A DNA stretch of 64,000 nucleotides, taken from assembly GCF_003148805.1 (NCBI RefSeq), contig NZ_QGGX01000003.1:310001-374000 (forward strand), in the 5' to 3' direction. Every line of letters begins with the position of its first letter. Position 1 is the stretch's first letter. This stretch comes from Aminobacter sp. AP02 (GTDB lineage: Bacteria; Pseudomonadota; Alphaproteobacteria; Rhizobiales; Rhizobiaceae). The notes under the pieces are model-generated. The model saw only the letters and a list, made by a program, of their open reading frames with translations. It had not been told where the DNA came from and did no database searches. Both the position numbers and the translations under genes were made by a program. Shown here piece by piece: positions 35,002-44,458 of this stretch.

Positions 35002-37101
35002 ATGACCAGACCCGCCATTTTCGCCGATATTGCCGCTCCGTCCACCGAGCGCCGCCCTGTTTCAGATACGCGGCACGGCATCACGCGCGTCGACGAATAT
35101 GCCTGGCTGCGCGCCGACAACTGGCAGGAAGTGTTCCGCGACCCGAGCCAACTCGATACGGCGATCCGCAGTCACCTCGAAGCGGAAAACGACTATCAGG
35201 CCGAACTGATGGCGGATACCGTCGAGCTCAGGAAGAAGCTTTTCGAAGAAATGAAAGGCCGCATCAAGGAAGACGATTCGTCGGTACCGATGAAGGACGG
35301 CCCCTTCGCCTATGGCTCATCCTACAAGAAGGGCGGCGAGCAGCCACGATACTTCCGAATTCCAAGCGAAGGCGGTCCCGAGGAAATCATCCTCGACGGC
35401 GACAAGGAAGCCGAAGGCCATGCTTATTTCCGCTTGGGCGGGCTCGACCATTCTTCCGACCATAGCCGCCTGATCTGGGCGTTCGACGACAGGGGATCGG
35501 AGTTCTACACGCTGCGCGTCCGTGACCTGTCAAACAGCAACGAGCTTGACGACATCGTCAGCGACACCGGCGGTTCGGGCGTATGGGATGCAGCCACCTC
35601 CGGCTTCTTCTATACTCGCCTCGATCCCAATCACCGGCCTTCCAAGGTGCTTTACCACGCACTTGGCACCGACGGCGGCTCCGATCGGCTGATCTATGAA
35701 GAAACAGACCCCGGTTTCTTCATGAGTGTCGGTGGCACGCGCTCCAACGAATGGATCATGGTCTCGATCAGTGATCACGAGACATCCGAGTACCGCATCT
35801 TTCCGGCCACCGATCCGCTCGCGTCGCCCAAGCTGGTGGCTGCGCGCGAAATCGGCCTGCAATACGATCTCGAAGAAGGCGGCGACATCTTCTTCGTGCT
35901 GACCAATGCCGACGGCGCCAAGGACTTCAAGATCATGACCGCGCCGGCCAGTAATCCGGTCCGCGCCAATTGGCAGGAACTGGTCGCTCACGAGCCGGGC
36001 CGCCTCATCCTGTCGGTCATCGGCTTCAAGAATTTCATGGTGCGTCTCGAGCGCAAGGAAGGCTTGCCCCGGATTGTCGTGCATGAGCGCGCCACCGGTG
36101 CCGAGCACCACATTTCCTTCCCCGAAGAGGCGTTTTCGCTCGGGCTGTCGGGTTCATATGAATACGACACCGAAACGATGCGCTTTTCCTATTCTTCGAT
36201 GACGACCCCGTCGCAGTTGTTCGACTACAACATGAGGACGCGCGAACGGGTACTGCTGAAAACCCAGGAAGTGCCATCCGGCCACAATGCGGACGACTAC
36301 ATCACGCGCCGTCTGATGGCCCCTGCTCCCGATGGCGAGTTGGTTCCGATCTCGCTGATCCACCACCGCGACACGGCACTCGATGGCACCGCGCCTTGCC
36401 TGCTCTATGGCTACGGCTCCTACGGCATGACCATTCCGGCATCGTTCAACACCAACTGCCTGTCGCTGGTCGACCGCGGCTTTGTCTATGCCATCGCCCA
36501 TATCCGCGGCGGCAAGGACAAGGGTTATGCCTGGTACGACGACGGCAAGCGCGAGAACAAGGCCAACACCTTCACCGACTTCATCGCCGCGGCTCATCAC
36601 CTGGTCGCGGAACGCTACACAGCCCACGACCGCATCGTCGCCCAAGGCGGCTCGGCCGGGGGCATGCTGATGGGGGCGGTCGCCAACATGGCGCCGGAAG
36701 CATTTGCCGGTATCATCGCCGAAGTGCCCTTCGTCGACGTGTTGACAACCATGCTCGACGACACCTTGCCGCTGACGCCGCCGGAATGGCCTGAATGGGG
36801 CAATCCGATCGCCTCGGAGGCGGACTATGAGACCATCGCCGCCTATTCGCCTTATGACAACGTCGCAGCCCTCGACTACCCGCCGATCCTGGCGGTCGCA
36901 GGGCTCACCGATCCGCGCGTGACCTATTGGGAGCCAGCCAAATGGGCTGCGCGCCTGCGTGAACGCAAGTCGGGCAACAGTCCGGTTCTTTTCAAGATCA
37001 ACATGGATTCCGGCCACGCCGGTGCTTCGGGCCGCTTCTCACGGCTTGAGGAGATCGCCTTCAACTACGCTTTTGCGTTGAAGGTGACCGGGCGCGCCTG
37101 A
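35002..37101 (+). CDS. ptrB: Oligopeptidase B (S9 family)
   Basis: A 699-residue serine oligopeptidase that cuts short peptides after basic residues in the cytoplasm. An N-terminal beta-propeller (about 70-410) restricts access, and an alpha/beta-hydrolase domain follows. The catalytic triad can be read as Ser551 in GGSAGGML, Asp637 in LTDPRVTYWEPAKW and His672 in MDSGHAGASGR. FVDVLTTMLDDTLPLTPPEW is the oligopeptidase B signature, which separates it from prolyl oligopeptidase. The ATG at 35002 is taken rather than a TTG four codons earlier. Confidence 0.92.
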   Translation: MTRPAIFADIAAPSTERRPVSDTRHGITRVDEYAWLRADNWQEVFRDPSQLDTAIRSHLEAENDYQAELMADTVELRKKLFEEMKGRIKEDDSSVPMKDGPFAYGSSYKKGGEQPRYFRIPSEGGPEEIILDGDKEAEGHAYFRLGGLDHSSDHSRLIWAFDDRGSEFYTLRVRDLSNSNELDDIVSDTGGSGVWDAATSGFFYTRLDPNHRPSKVLYHALGTDGGSDRLIYEETDPGFFMSVGGTRSNEWIMVSISDHETSEYRIFPATDPLASPKLVAAREIGLQYDLEEGGDIFFVLTNADGAKDFKIMTAPASNPVRANWQELVAHEPGRLILSVIGFKNFMVRLERKEGLPRIVVHERATGAEHHISFPEEAFSLGLSGSYEYDTETMRFSYSSMTTPSQLFDYNMRTRERVLLKTQEVPSGHNADDYITRRLMAPAPDGELVPISLIHHRDTALDGTAPCLLYGYGSYGMTIPASFNTNCLSLVDRGFVYAIAHIRGGKDKGYAWYDDGKRENKANTFTDFIAAAHHLVAERYTAHDRIVAQGGSAGGMLMGAVANMAPEAFAGIIAEVPFVDVLTTMLDDTLPLTPPEWPEWGNPIASEADYETIAAYSPYDNVAALDYPPILAVAGLTDPRVTYWEPAKWAARLRERKSGNSPVLFKINMDSGHAGASGRFSRLEEIAFNYAFALKVTGRA

Positions 37102-37114
37102 CCACACGAAGAGA

Positions 37115-37135
37115 GCCGGGGCGCAATGCCCCGGC
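37115..37135. terminator. Hairpin between convergent genes
   Basis: GCCGGGGC-GCAAT-GCCCCGGC, an 8-bp stem, lies between the stop of oligopeptidase B and the stop of the cytochrome gene. No long T run follows on either strand, but the position suggests a shared, weak terminator. Confidence 0.45.
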
Positions 37136-37140
37136 CTCGC

Positions 37141-38094
37141 TCAACCTGTCGGCTTCGGCTGCGACCCCGAAAACCCGTTGGCACGCCCTGGGATCGCCTT
37201 GAGATAGGCAGCGATCGCTTCTCGGTCTTCGGCGGTCAGCCTGGCCATGTTCTTCTGCACTTCGACCATCGTGCCGCCGACCGAATCGAATTCCGGCGTG
37301 AACCCGGTTTCGAGATAGCTGGCGATATCGCTTTCAGACCAGCCGCTCATGTCGCGCCCTTCCGGCGTGATATTGGGCACGACACCGTCGCCTTCGGCTG
37401 CCTTTGCACCCGCCAGCCATTGGGCATTCTCGGGTCCGCCGGCGAAGCTGCGCGGCGTATGGCATTCGCCGCAATGCCCGGCACCTTCCACCAGGTTGCG
37501 CCCGTGCAAGACCTTTTCCGGTGTTCCGGCGGCCAAGGCGACGACGGGTTCATCGCTGAGGTAAAGCTGCTTCCAAAGCCCGATCCCCCGGCGGATGTTG
37601 AACGGAAAGGCAAGATCATGATCAGGCGCCTTGCCAGCGATGGGCGGCAGCGTCGTCATGAAGGCGTAGAGGTCGGCGACGTCGGCCGGCTTCATGCGGG
37701 CGTATGACGTATAGGGGAACGCCGGATAAAGGTGCTGGCCGTCTCGCGCCACGCCCTTGAGCATCGCGTTGGCGAAGTCCTCGAGCGACCAGCCGCCGAT
37801 GCCGTCTTTGGCGTCAGGAGAGATGTTTGGCGCAACAAAGGTGCCGAATTGCGTCTTGAGTTCGACGCCGCCCACCAACTGCAAGCGCGCGTCGCCCTCG
37901 GATTTTGCCTTGGCGTGGCATGAGGCGCAGCCGCCAGCGTCGAAGATGCGCTGGCCACGGGTCGCGTCCCCAGTCCCTAGTGCAGCCAGTGTCTCCGCTC
38001 CCAACTTCTCGGGAACTGTCAGCCACCAGAAAGCTGCGGCCCCGGCGCCGCCAAGCGCCAGAGCCGCGATTGCGAGTTTCCTGAGAACAGCCAT
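37141..38094 (-). CDS. Diheme cytochrome c
   Basis: A 317-residue exported protein with an N-terminal membrane anchor (LAIAALALGGAGAAAFWWLT) and two c-type heme sites, CASCH (about 56-60) and CGECH (about 209-213), each in its own cytochrome c domain. NISPDAKDGIGGWSLEDFAN and NITPEGRDMSGWSESDIASY show the repeat. This layout matches the cytochrome subunits of membrane dehydrogenases and related electron carriers. It follows the c556-type gene by 10 bp and is likely co-transcribed. The redox partner is not apparent here. Confidence 0.88.
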   Translation of the reverse strand: MAVLRKLAIAALALGGAGAAAFWWLTVPEKLGAETLAALGTGDATRGQRIFDAGGCASCHAKAKSEGDARLQLVGGVELKTQFGTFVAPNISPDAKDGIGGWSLEDFANAMLKGVARDGQHLYPAFPYTSYARMKPADVADLYAFMTTLPPIAGKAPDHDLAFPFNIRRGIGLWKQLYLSDEPVVALAAGTPEKVLHGRNLVEGAGHCGECHTPRSFAGGPENAQWLAGAKAAEGDGVVPNITPEGRDMSGWSESDIASYLETGFTPEFDSVGGTMVEVQKNMARLTAEDREAIAAYLKAIPGRANGFSGSQPKPTG

Positions 38095-38104
38095 CCGCTA
38101 AAGG

Positions 38105-38542
38105 TCAGCCCTTCTTCACGCGGAAAGCTTCATGGCAGGTGCCGCAGGTCTGGCCAATCGCGCCGACCTGCGCTTTCAATGCGTCAAGATCCTGGGCCGG
38201 ATTTGCGACCGCAGCGGCAGTGACGGCCTTGAACTTGTCGACTTGAGCCTGGAACCCAGCTGGGTCCTCCCAGATTTTCGGGGAGGCTGTGGTATCGCCC
38301 TTGTCGCTGCCGGCGGGGAATGACGCGGCAACGTCGATCTTTTGGACATTGTTGTTGAGCGCCGTCAAAGCCGCCAGGACGGCGGCGGCATCGAACGGGG
38401 TTTCGCCCTTCACCATCTTCACCAGCGTGCCGACATCCTTGGCATTTTCCTTCATGACCGCCTGGCGATCGGCAATCACGTCGGCAAATGCTGCAGTAGT
38501 AGCAAGCGCAAGCGCTGCAACGGCAAATACGAGCTTTCTCAT
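38105..38542 (-). CDS. Cytochrome c' / c556-type
   Basis: A 145-residue periplasmic class II cytochrome. It has a signal peptide (LVFAVAALALATTAAFA), a four-helix-bundle body and the heme site CGTCHEAFR close to the C-terminus, as the class requires. Such proteins bind NO or pass electrons; which applies here cannot be said. It is the first gene of a two-cytochrome operon. Confidence 0.88.
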   Translation of the reverse strand: MRKLVFAVAALALATTAAFADVIADRQAVMKENAKDVGTLVKMVKGETPFDAAAVLAALTALNNNVQKIDVAASFPAGSDKGDTTASPKIWEDPAGFQAQVDKFKAVTAAAVANPAQDLDALKAQVGAIGQTCGTCHEAFRVKKG

Positions 38543-38664
38543 TAGGTCCTCTCCGGGTTGCGATAAGCTGCCTAGGGCCAACGGCGAAACTGGCCGAATT
38601 CGTCCCGATATTCTCCTCACGCTTCCGTGATCTCGGTAGTTAATTTCGCAACGTCTCCCAAAAC

Positions 38665-38693
38665 GAAAAAAGCCCCGGACGTGCCGGGGCTTT
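38665..38693 (-). terminator. Rho-independent terminator of sodB
   Basis: On the minus strand the 10-bp stem AAAGCCCCGG / CCGGGGCTTT with the loop CACGT is followed by further T's (TTTTTTCG in total). It begins about 20 bp after the sodB stop. This is the clearest intrinsic terminator in the window. Confidence 0.85.
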
Positions 38694-38713
38694 CGTCATT
38701 CAATGATTGGGAC

Positions 38714-39310
38714 TCAGGCCTTTTCGTACAGCTCGAGCACATAGTCCCAGTTGATCAGGCTGTCGACGAACGCCTCGAGGTATTTAGGGCGGGCGTTGCG
38801 ATAGTCGATGTAATAGGAATGCTCCCAGACGTCGACGCCGAGGATCGGGGTCGCGGCGTGGACGAGCGGGTTCTCGCCGTTCGGGGTCTTGGAGATGGCG
38901 AGCTTGCCGTCCTTGACCGACAGCCAGGCCCAGCCCGAACCGAACTGCGTCGTCCCGGCGGCGATGAAATCGGCCTTGAACTTGTCGTAGCCGCCGAGAT
39001 CGGCGTCGATCGCCTTCTGCAGGGCGCCAGGCAGCTTGTTGCCGCCGCCGCCCTTCTTCATCCACTTCCAGAAGTGGACGTGGTTGTAATGCTGGGCCGC
39101 GTTGTTGAACAGGCCGGCATTCTTGCCGAAGGACTGCTTTACCACCTCTTCCAGAGACAGCTTGTCCATGCCTGCTTCCGCAGCCAGCTTGTTGCCGTTG
39201 TCGACATAGGCCTTGTGGTGCTTGTCGTGGTGATACTCAAGCGTCTCCTTCGACATGAAGGGCTGCAGCGCCTCGTAGTCGTAGGGCAATTCGGGCAATT
39301 CAAAAGCCAT
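38714..39310 (-). CDS. sodB: Superoxide dismutase, Fe/Mn family
   Basis: A 198-residue cytoplasmic superoxide dismutase. Metal ligands are His in YHHDKHHKAYVDN, His in QHYNHVHFWKWM, and Asp and His in GVDVWEHSYYIDY. Gln in NNAAQHYNHVHF, at the position used by iron enzymes, favours the Fe type, but alphaproteobacterial members may accept either metal. A strong terminator follows. There is no signal peptide. Confidence 0.95.
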   Translation of the reverse strand: MAFELPELPYDYEALQPFMSKETLEYHHDKHHKAYVDNGNKLAAEAGMDKLSLEEVVKQSFGKNAGLFNNAAQHYNHVHFWKWMKKGGGGNKLPGALQKAIDADLGGYDKFKADFIAAGTTQFGSGWAWLSVKDGKLAISKTPNGENPLVHAATPILGVDVWEHSYYIDYRNARPKYLEAFVDSLINWDYVLELYEKA

Positions 39311-39418
39311 GGATCATACTCCCTTGCTGGCAATTTCGCGGCATGACTATGCCGTCTACAGATAGGTCGTCATCATCGTGTGACAACAGACGAGAGACGC
39401 TGTTTTTTCTTGCTACAC

Positions 39419-40297
39419 TCAGGCCTTAGCAGTCGAGTGCGCCCACTCCCAATATAGCTCGCGCGATTTTTTTGCTACCGGCCCAGGCTGCAGAATTCGA
39501 TCTTCGATGCGCGTGACAGGAACGACCTTGGAGTGATTGCCGGTGGAAAAGATTTCATCGGCTTCAAGGAATTCGCGCACCGACAGCGTCTTCTCAATGA
39601 CCGAAACGCCCTGTCCGGCAAGAAGCGACATTGTGCGGCCGCGCGTGATTCCGGAAAGAAACGTTCCGTTTGGAGCGGGCGTGAACACCTGACCATTCTT
39701 GACCAGGAAAATGTTGGACGAGCCTGTCTCGGCGACATTGCCCAGCATGTCGAGGACCAGCGCATTATCGAAGCCGCGCATCTTGGCTTCGAGGATTGCC
39801 CTGCCGTTGTTCGGGTATAGGCAACCCGCCTTGGCGTTGGTCGGCATTGTCTCCAGGCTCGGGCGGCGGAATGGCGACAGCCCGATCGAAAATCCCGCGG
39901 GCGGGAGCATGGGTGATTCGTACAGGCACAGGCAAAAGCGCGTCGATGCCGGATCTGCCGGCACCCCCATATAGCCGCCATGCTCGGCCCAATACATCGG
40001 CCTGATATAGACTGCGGTCTTGCCGTCGAACTTCTTGAGCCCATCCCAGGTCAGTCCCACGATCTGCTCGGGACTCATCGTCGGCTTCAGGCCGAGCGCT
40101 ATCGCCGAAGAGTTGACGCGGCGCGAATGCGCCTCGAGATCGGGCGCCACGCCCTCGAACCAACGGCCACCGTCGAACACGGTGGAGCCGAGCCACATGG
40201 CATGGCTGCGCGGCCCGATGAGAGCCACATTGCCCTCGTGCCAGTCGCCGTCAACGTAGGTCCATGTCGTGGATTGTGCAGCCGCCGCGAGCGTCAT
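39419..40297 (-). CDS. ilvE: Class IV aminotransferase, branched-chain type
   Basis: A 292-residue PLP-dependent aminotransferase. AMWLGSTVFDGGRWFEG is the entry motif, the PLP lysine is in TNAKAGCLYPNNGRAI near 160, and GNVAETGSSNIFLVKNGQVF and ISGITRGRT-like FLSGITRGRTMSLL are class IV landmarks. It most likely interconverts branched-chain amino and keto acids, although D-amino acid or other members of class IV cannot be excluded. The start at 40297 gives the standard length. It is divergent from the haloacid dehalogenase gene. Confidence 0.85.
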   Translation of the reverse strand: MTLAAAAQSTTWTYVDGDWHEGNVALIGPRSHAMWLGSTVFDGGRWFEGVAPDLEAHSRRVNSSAIALGLKPTMSPEQIVGLTWDGLKKFDGKTAVYIRPMYWAEHGGYMGVPADPASTRFCLCLYESPMLPPAGFSIGLSPFRRPSLETMPTNAKAGCLYPNNGRAILEAKMRGFDNALVLDMLGNVAETGSSNIFLVKNGQVFTPAPNGTFLSGITRGRTMSLLAGQGVSVIEKTLSVREFLEADEIFSTGNHSKVVPVTRIEDRILQPGPVAKKSRELYWEWAHSTAKA

Positions 40298-40440
40298 GAT
40301 ATCGTTTCCCGTCGCATCTTGTTGAGCGCCAGCATGGAAGAGGCTTTGGCATCCCCCGTCAACCGGCACGTCGCCGAAATGTTGGAGCCAGCCGATAGTT
40401 GCGCTTGCGCTTGGCGCCAAGCCGTTGGAAAACCAAAGGC

Positions 40441-41103
40441 ATGCGCCACGCCGCCTACATATTCGATGCCTATGGCACGTTGTTCGACGTCCATGCGGCC
40501 GTTCGCCGCCATGCCGCCGATATCGGTCCCGACTGCCAGCTTCTGTCCGAGATTTGGCGGGCCAAGCAGCTCGAATATTCCTGGGTGCGCACGCTGATGG
40601 GTGCCTATCTTGATTTCTGGCAGCTCACCGAGCAGTCGCTTGATTTCGCCTTCCAAAAGGTGCCCACGGTCGACCCGGCGCTGCGTAGCAAGTTGCTGGA
40701 CGCCTACTGGCGCCTCGACTGCTATCCCGAAGTGCCTTCGGTCCTTCGCAATCTCAAGGACAACGGGGCGCGGCTTGCCATTCTCTCCAACGGCTCTCCG
40801 GCCATGCTCGAAGCTGCGGTGCGCTCGGCTGGGCTCGACCTGATCCTCGATGAAGTGTTCTCCGTCGACAGTGTGAGACGCTTCAAGACGGACCAGGCGG
40901 TCTATGATCTTGTCGCCAGCAACTGGCGTCTCTACCCCGAAGCCATATCGTTCCAGTCGTCCAATCGTTGGGACATTGCAGGGGCAGCGAAGTTCGGTTG
41001 CCGCACAGTCTGGATCAATCGTTCCGACCAGCCGGACGAGTATCGGGACCTCCCACCCTCGCTGATCCTTCCGTCACTGGAAGGTTTAGTTACAATTGGT
41101 TAG
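40441..41103 (+). CDS. Haloacid dehalogenase, type II
   Basis: A 220-residue HAD-superfamily hydrolase of the L-2-haloacid dehalogenase type. The nucleophile is Asp9 in YIFDAYGTLFD, motif II is ILSNGSP, the lysine is in RFKTDQAVYDL and the acidic motif is SSNRWDIAGAAKFG, as in this group. Substrates of genomic members are often unknown, so dehalogenation of natural 2-haloacids is only likely. The start ATG 40441 is fixed by the conserved N-terminus. Confidence 0.88.
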   Translation: MRHAAYIFDAYGTLFDVHAAVRRHAADIGPDCQLLSEIWRAKQLEYSWVRTLMGAYLDFWQLTEQSLDFAFQKVPTVDPALRSKLLDAYWRLDCYPEVPSVLRNLKDNGARLAILSNGSPAMLEAAVRSAGLDLILDEVFSVDSVRRFKTDQAVYDLVASNWRLYPEAISFQSSNRWDIAGAAKFGCRTVWINRSDQPDEYRDLPPSLILPSLEGLVTIG

Positions 41104-41284
41104 CTAACCATAGGTCAGCATTGTTGCCATAACGCAACAGTGATTGGCCTATCACAGCTTCGCCATGCTTTGTCCACCCTAAGGTCAGATTTGGACCCGC
41201 CTATCACCACGAGCGTTAAGGGGGACGCAGTCAGTTTCCTTTAAATCCACCTCTTCTTTCGAACTGGAATCCTAGATCGCAGCC

Positions 41285-42031
41285 ATGCCTACATTCATTG
41301 ATTCATCCCGCCCGGTCAGCCGGCGCGGCTTCTTAAACTTGGCAGCGGCAGGCGCTGCCACAGCAGCGCTTTCGGCCTGCTCGACCGTCAGCGGAGGCAG
41401 CACGATCGTTGGCGCCCCGGTGATAGTACCGCCTCCGGCTCCACCGGCCATCGACCCTGCCTTTGGCGATTACGTCAGCATGTATGCTCCCGTCAGCGAC
41501 GAGGGCTATGAGGTTCCCGGCATTCCAGTCAAGAAGGTGAAGCCCCAGTTCCTTCGCCAGATCGTCGCCGATCCGACGGGCGAGCGTCCGGGTACGCTGG
41601 TCGTCGATACCTCGACGCACTTCCTCTATCTCGTCCGCGAAAACGGCCAGGCGATCCGCTATGGTGTCGGCCTTGGCCGTGCAGGCTTTGCCTGGTCTGG
41701 CCGCGCCGTCATTCAATGGAAGCGCAAGTGGCCCAAGTGGACGCCACCGGATGACATGATCGGCCGTCAGCCGGAGCTTGAGAAGTACAGCGTCAGGAAC
41801 GGCGGCATGGCACCCGGCCTGAACAATCCGCTCGGCGCACGGGCGCTCTACATCTTCCAGAACAACGAAGACACGCTCTACCGCGTCCATGGATCACCGG
41901 AATGGTGGACGATCGGCAAGTCGGTATCGTCGGGCTGCGTGCGCCTGATGAACCAGGACATCATCGATCTCTACGATCGCGTGCCTTCCAAGACGCCGAT
42001 CCTGGTCACCAACGGCCTCGGCGTGGCCTGA
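41285..42031 (+). CDS. L,D-transpeptidase (YkuD/ErfK family), Tat-type lipoprotein signal
   Basis: A 248-residue cell wall enzyme. The catalytic motif is complete: His202 in YRVHGSPEWWTIG and Cys218 in SVSSGCVRLMN. It either makes 3-3 cross-links or ties lipoproteins to peptidoglycan. The N-terminus has a twin arginine (SRRGFLNLA, Arg13-14) followed by a hydrophobic core and a lipobox-like LSAC ending at Cys32, so it may be a Tat-exported lipoprotein. It stands alone between convergent and tandem genes of other pathways. Confidence 0.93.
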   Translation: MPTFIDSSRPVSRRGFLNLAAAGAATAALSACSTVSGGSTIVGAPVIVPPPAPPAIDPAFGDYVSMYAPVSDEGYEVPGIPVKKVKPQFLRQIVADPTGERPGTLVVDTSTHFLYLVRENGQAIRYGVGLGRAGFAWSGRAVIQWKRKWPKWTPPDDMIGRQPELEKYSVRNGGMAPGLNNPLGARALYIFQNNEDTLYRVHGSPEWWTIGKSVSSGCVRLMNQDIIDLYDRVPSKTPILVTNGLGVA

Positions 42032-42077
42032 TCAGTTCCGATGGCGGCGCGTCCAGACGCGCCGCCATTGGCCTCGG

Positions 42078-43634
42078 TCAGAAACCCTTTTTCAAACTTC
42101 CAAGAATTCCGCGCACCAGCGCACGGCCAACCGACGAACCGACCGAGCGCACCACCGACTTCAGGGCTGCTTCGGTCACGGTCTGGCGGTTCGAAGCCCG
42201 CGGCCTTGGCGCACTGCCGGTCGTACGGCCTCCCGAACCGGCGCCTCCGCCATCATTGCCGAAGCCGGGTATCGTCCATCCGCCGCCGCCGGTATTCGCC
42301 TGCTGGGCTTGTTCCTGTGCCTTTTGCGCGTCGAGCGCTTTCTTCTGCAACATTTCAAACGCCGATTCGCGATCGACCGTCTGGTCGTACTGACCAGCGA
42401 CAGGGCTCTCGTTGATCAGCTTCTGGCGCTCCTGTGGCGTGATCGGCCCGAGCCGCGACGCCGGCGGCCGGATCAGCGTCCGCTGAACCATCGACGGCAC
42501 ACCCTTGGCCTCTAGCGTCGACACAAGTGCTTCGCCGGTGCCCAGCTGCGTAATTGCCTTGGCGCAATCAAAATCCGGATTGGGGCGGAATGTGTCCGCC
42601 GCCGTCTTCACGGCTTTCTGCTCACGCGGCGTGTAGGCACGCAGCGCGTGCTGCACGCGGTTGCCCAGCTGTGCCAGTACGGTTTCTGGCACATCAAGCG
42701 GATTCTGGGTGACGAAGTAGACGCCGACGCCCTTCGAGCGGATCAAGCGCACGACCTGTTCCACACGATCGACGACGATCTTGGGCGCTTCGTCAAACAG
42801 CAGGTGCGCCTCATCGAAGAAGAACACCAGCTTCGGTTTGTCGGGGTCGCCGATTTCCGGCAACACCTCAAACAGCTCGGAGAGCAGCCAGAGCAGGAAG
42901 GTCGCGTATAGCCGCGGGTTCATCATCAGCTTGTCGGCTGCGAGCACGTTGATCGCGCCTCGTCCGTCGCGCGTGGTGCGCATGATGTCGGAGATCTTCA
43001 GCGCCGGCTCACCGAAGAAATGGTCGCCGCCCTGCTGCTCCAGCACCAGCAGCGAACGCTGGATAGCGCCGACCGATGGTCTTGTCACATTGCCGTAGCG
43101 CGCGCCGATTTCTTCGGCACGCTCGGCGACGTTGGCGAGCAGCGCTTGCAGATCCTTCATGTCGAGGAGCAGAAGCCCCTCTTCGTCGGCGATCCGGAAG
43201 ACGATGTTGAGCACGCCTTCCTGTGCGTCGGTGAGGTTCATCAGCCGCGAAAGCAGCAGCGGGCCCATCTCCGAGACTGTTGCGCGGATGGGGTGCCCCT
43301 GCTCGCCGAACAGATCCCAGAAGATTACGGGGAATTCCTGGAACTCGTATGGATCAAGCTTGATCGCCTCGGCGCGGGCAGTGAGAAAATTCTTGGCCTC
43401 GCCCATCATGGCGATGCCCGACAGATCGCCCTTGACGTCGGCGCAGAACACCGGGACGCCCGCATTGGAAAAGCCCTCGGCGAGGATTTGCAGCGTCACC
43501 GTCTTGCCGGTGCCCGTCGCGCCTGTGACGAGACCGTGGCGATTGCCGTATTTGAGCAAAAGCTCTTCGGGCCGCCGGTAGCTGTCGTCCGGCTTGCGAC
43601 TGGCACCAATGAAAATGCTGTCGTCCTGCGCCAT
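42078..43634 (-). CDS. HerA-like helicase/ATPase (DUF853 type)
   Basis: A 518-residue cytoplasmic P-loop ATPase. Walker A is GATGTGKT at 38-45 and Walker B is [15 protein letters not shown] near 250. [20 protein letters not shown] is typical of the family, named after DUF853 and related to HerA/VirB4-like ATPases. The C-terminal 120 residues are glycine-rich and of low complexity ([20 protein letters not shown]). Its role is not settled; DNA translocation is inferred from the family. The ATG at 43634 matches the conserved start. Confidence 0.88.
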   Translation of the reverse strand: MAQDDSIFIGASRKPDDSYRRPEELLLKYGNRHGLVTGATGTGKTVTLQILAEGFSNAGVPVFCADVKGDLSGIAMMGEAKNFLTARAEAIKLDPYEFQEFPVIFWDLFGEQGHPIRATVSEMGPLLLSRLMNLTDAQEGVLNIVFRIADEEGLLLLDMKDLQALLANVAERAEEIGARYGNVTRPSVGAIQRSLLVLEQQGGDHFFGEPALKISDIMRTTRDGRGAINVLAADKLMMNPRLYATFLLWLLSELFEVLPEIGDPDKPKLVFFFDEAHLLFDEAPKIVVDRVEQVVRLIRSKGVGVYFVTQNPLDVPETVLAQLGNRVQHALRAYTPREQKAVKTAADTFRPNPDFDCAKAITQLGTGEALVSTLEAKGVPSMVQRTLIRPPASRLGPITPQERQKLINESPVAGQYDQTVDRESAFEMLQKKALDAQKAQEQAQQANTGGGGWTIPGFGNDGGGAGSGGRTTGSAPRPRASNRQTVTEAALKSVVRSVGSSVGRALVRGILGSLKKGF

Positions 43635-43816
43635 GGGCTGTCTCTCCGGAAATGCTGCGTCTCGACCACGATTGCGATCACACGCAAGGTATAGTGGCGA
43701 CGCACCAGTGCGACAATGGCACCCGGTCAAAATGAAGCGCCGGAGCCGACACACACGCCGATAGCGAACGCGCCATGCTTGCCATCACATGCTTGTCTTG
43801 GATCGCCGCGTTTCTT

Positions 43817-43839
43817 ATGTTATACGCAAGTTATAACAT
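43817..43839. promoter_or_regulatory. Operator of the AbrB/Doc toxin-antitoxin pair
   Basis: A perfect inverted repeat with 8-bp arms (ATGTTATA / TATAACAT) and a 7-base centre. It ends 11 bp before the antitoxin ATG, covers a probable -10 region (TATAAC or TTATAC) and is immediately followed by GGAGG. The arrangement fits autoregulation by the antitoxin or the toxin-antitoxin complex. Confidence 0.7.
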
Positions 43840-43850
43840 GGAGGCACTCA

Positions 43851-44072
43851 ATGAACGTGACCGTTCGCAAAATCGGAAATTCCGAAGGTGTAATCCTGCC
43901 GAAAGAAGTCCTCGATAGACATAATCTGAGAGCCGGCGACACGCTGGAAATAGTCGAATCCAAGGATGGCCTGACGCTCAAGCCGACTGACGACGTGTTT
44001 GAGCGACAGATGGAAGCCGCGAGCAAATTCATGGACAAATATAAGGTGGCGCTCCAGAAGCTCGCCGAATGA
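43851..44072 (+). CDS. AbrB/MazE-family antitoxin
   Basis: A 73-residue antitoxin. The N-terminal 45 residues form a SpoVT/AbrB swapped-hairpin DNA-binding domain (VTVRKIGNSEGVILPKEVLD), and the C-terminus (VFERQMEAASKFMDKYKVAL) is a helix that should bind the toxin. It is followed by a Doc toxin gene with ATGA overlap. AbrB-type antitoxins more often pair with MazF; with Doc the usual partner is Phd. Confidence 0.9.
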   Translation: MNVTVRKIGNSEGVILPKEVLDRHNLRAGDTLEIVESKDGLTLKPTDDVFERQMEAASKFMDKYKVALQKLAE

Positions 44073-44458
44073 GCCCGCAATTTCTGAGCCGACGTGTCGT
44101 CGAGGCCATGCATGCTGAACAGCTTCGGCGGCATGGTGGGGCGCAAGGACTTCGCGACGAAAACGCGCTGGAATCCGCACTGGGCCGTGCCAAAAACAAG
44201 GCTGCCTATGGCGATCCTACGATCGTCGACTTAGCTGCCGCCTACTTGTTCGGGATCGCACGTAACCATCCCTTTGTTGATGGCAACAAACGCACAGCGA
44301 TCGTGGCAGCGGGTACTTTTCTGGCAGTAAATGGCTACGAATTGACAGCCAACGACGGAGCACTCTACTTATTTGTCATGGGCGTAGCTGCCGGAGAGAT
44401 CGACGAGGGCGGTGCGGCCGCCTTCTTCCGTGATCATACAATACCGGTCGAAGCCTAG
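44069..44458 (+). CDS. doc: Doc-family toxin (death on curing)
   Basis: A 129-residue Fic/Doc protein. The active motif is His67-Pro-Phe-Val-Asp-Gly-Asn-Lys-Arg-Thr (HPFVDGNKRT), complete. Doc phosphorylates elongation factor Tu and stops translation. The gene overlaps the antitoxin by ATGA and runs convergently into the GreA-like gene, with a 4-bp overlap. All key residues are present, so the pair is likely functional. Confidence 0.92.
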   Translation: MSPQFLSRRVVEAMHAEQLRRHGGAQGLRDENALESALGRAKNKAAYGDPTIVDLAAAYLFGIARNHPFVDGNKRTAIVAAGTFLAVNGYELTANDGALYLFVMGVAAGEIDEGGAAAFFRDHTIPVEA

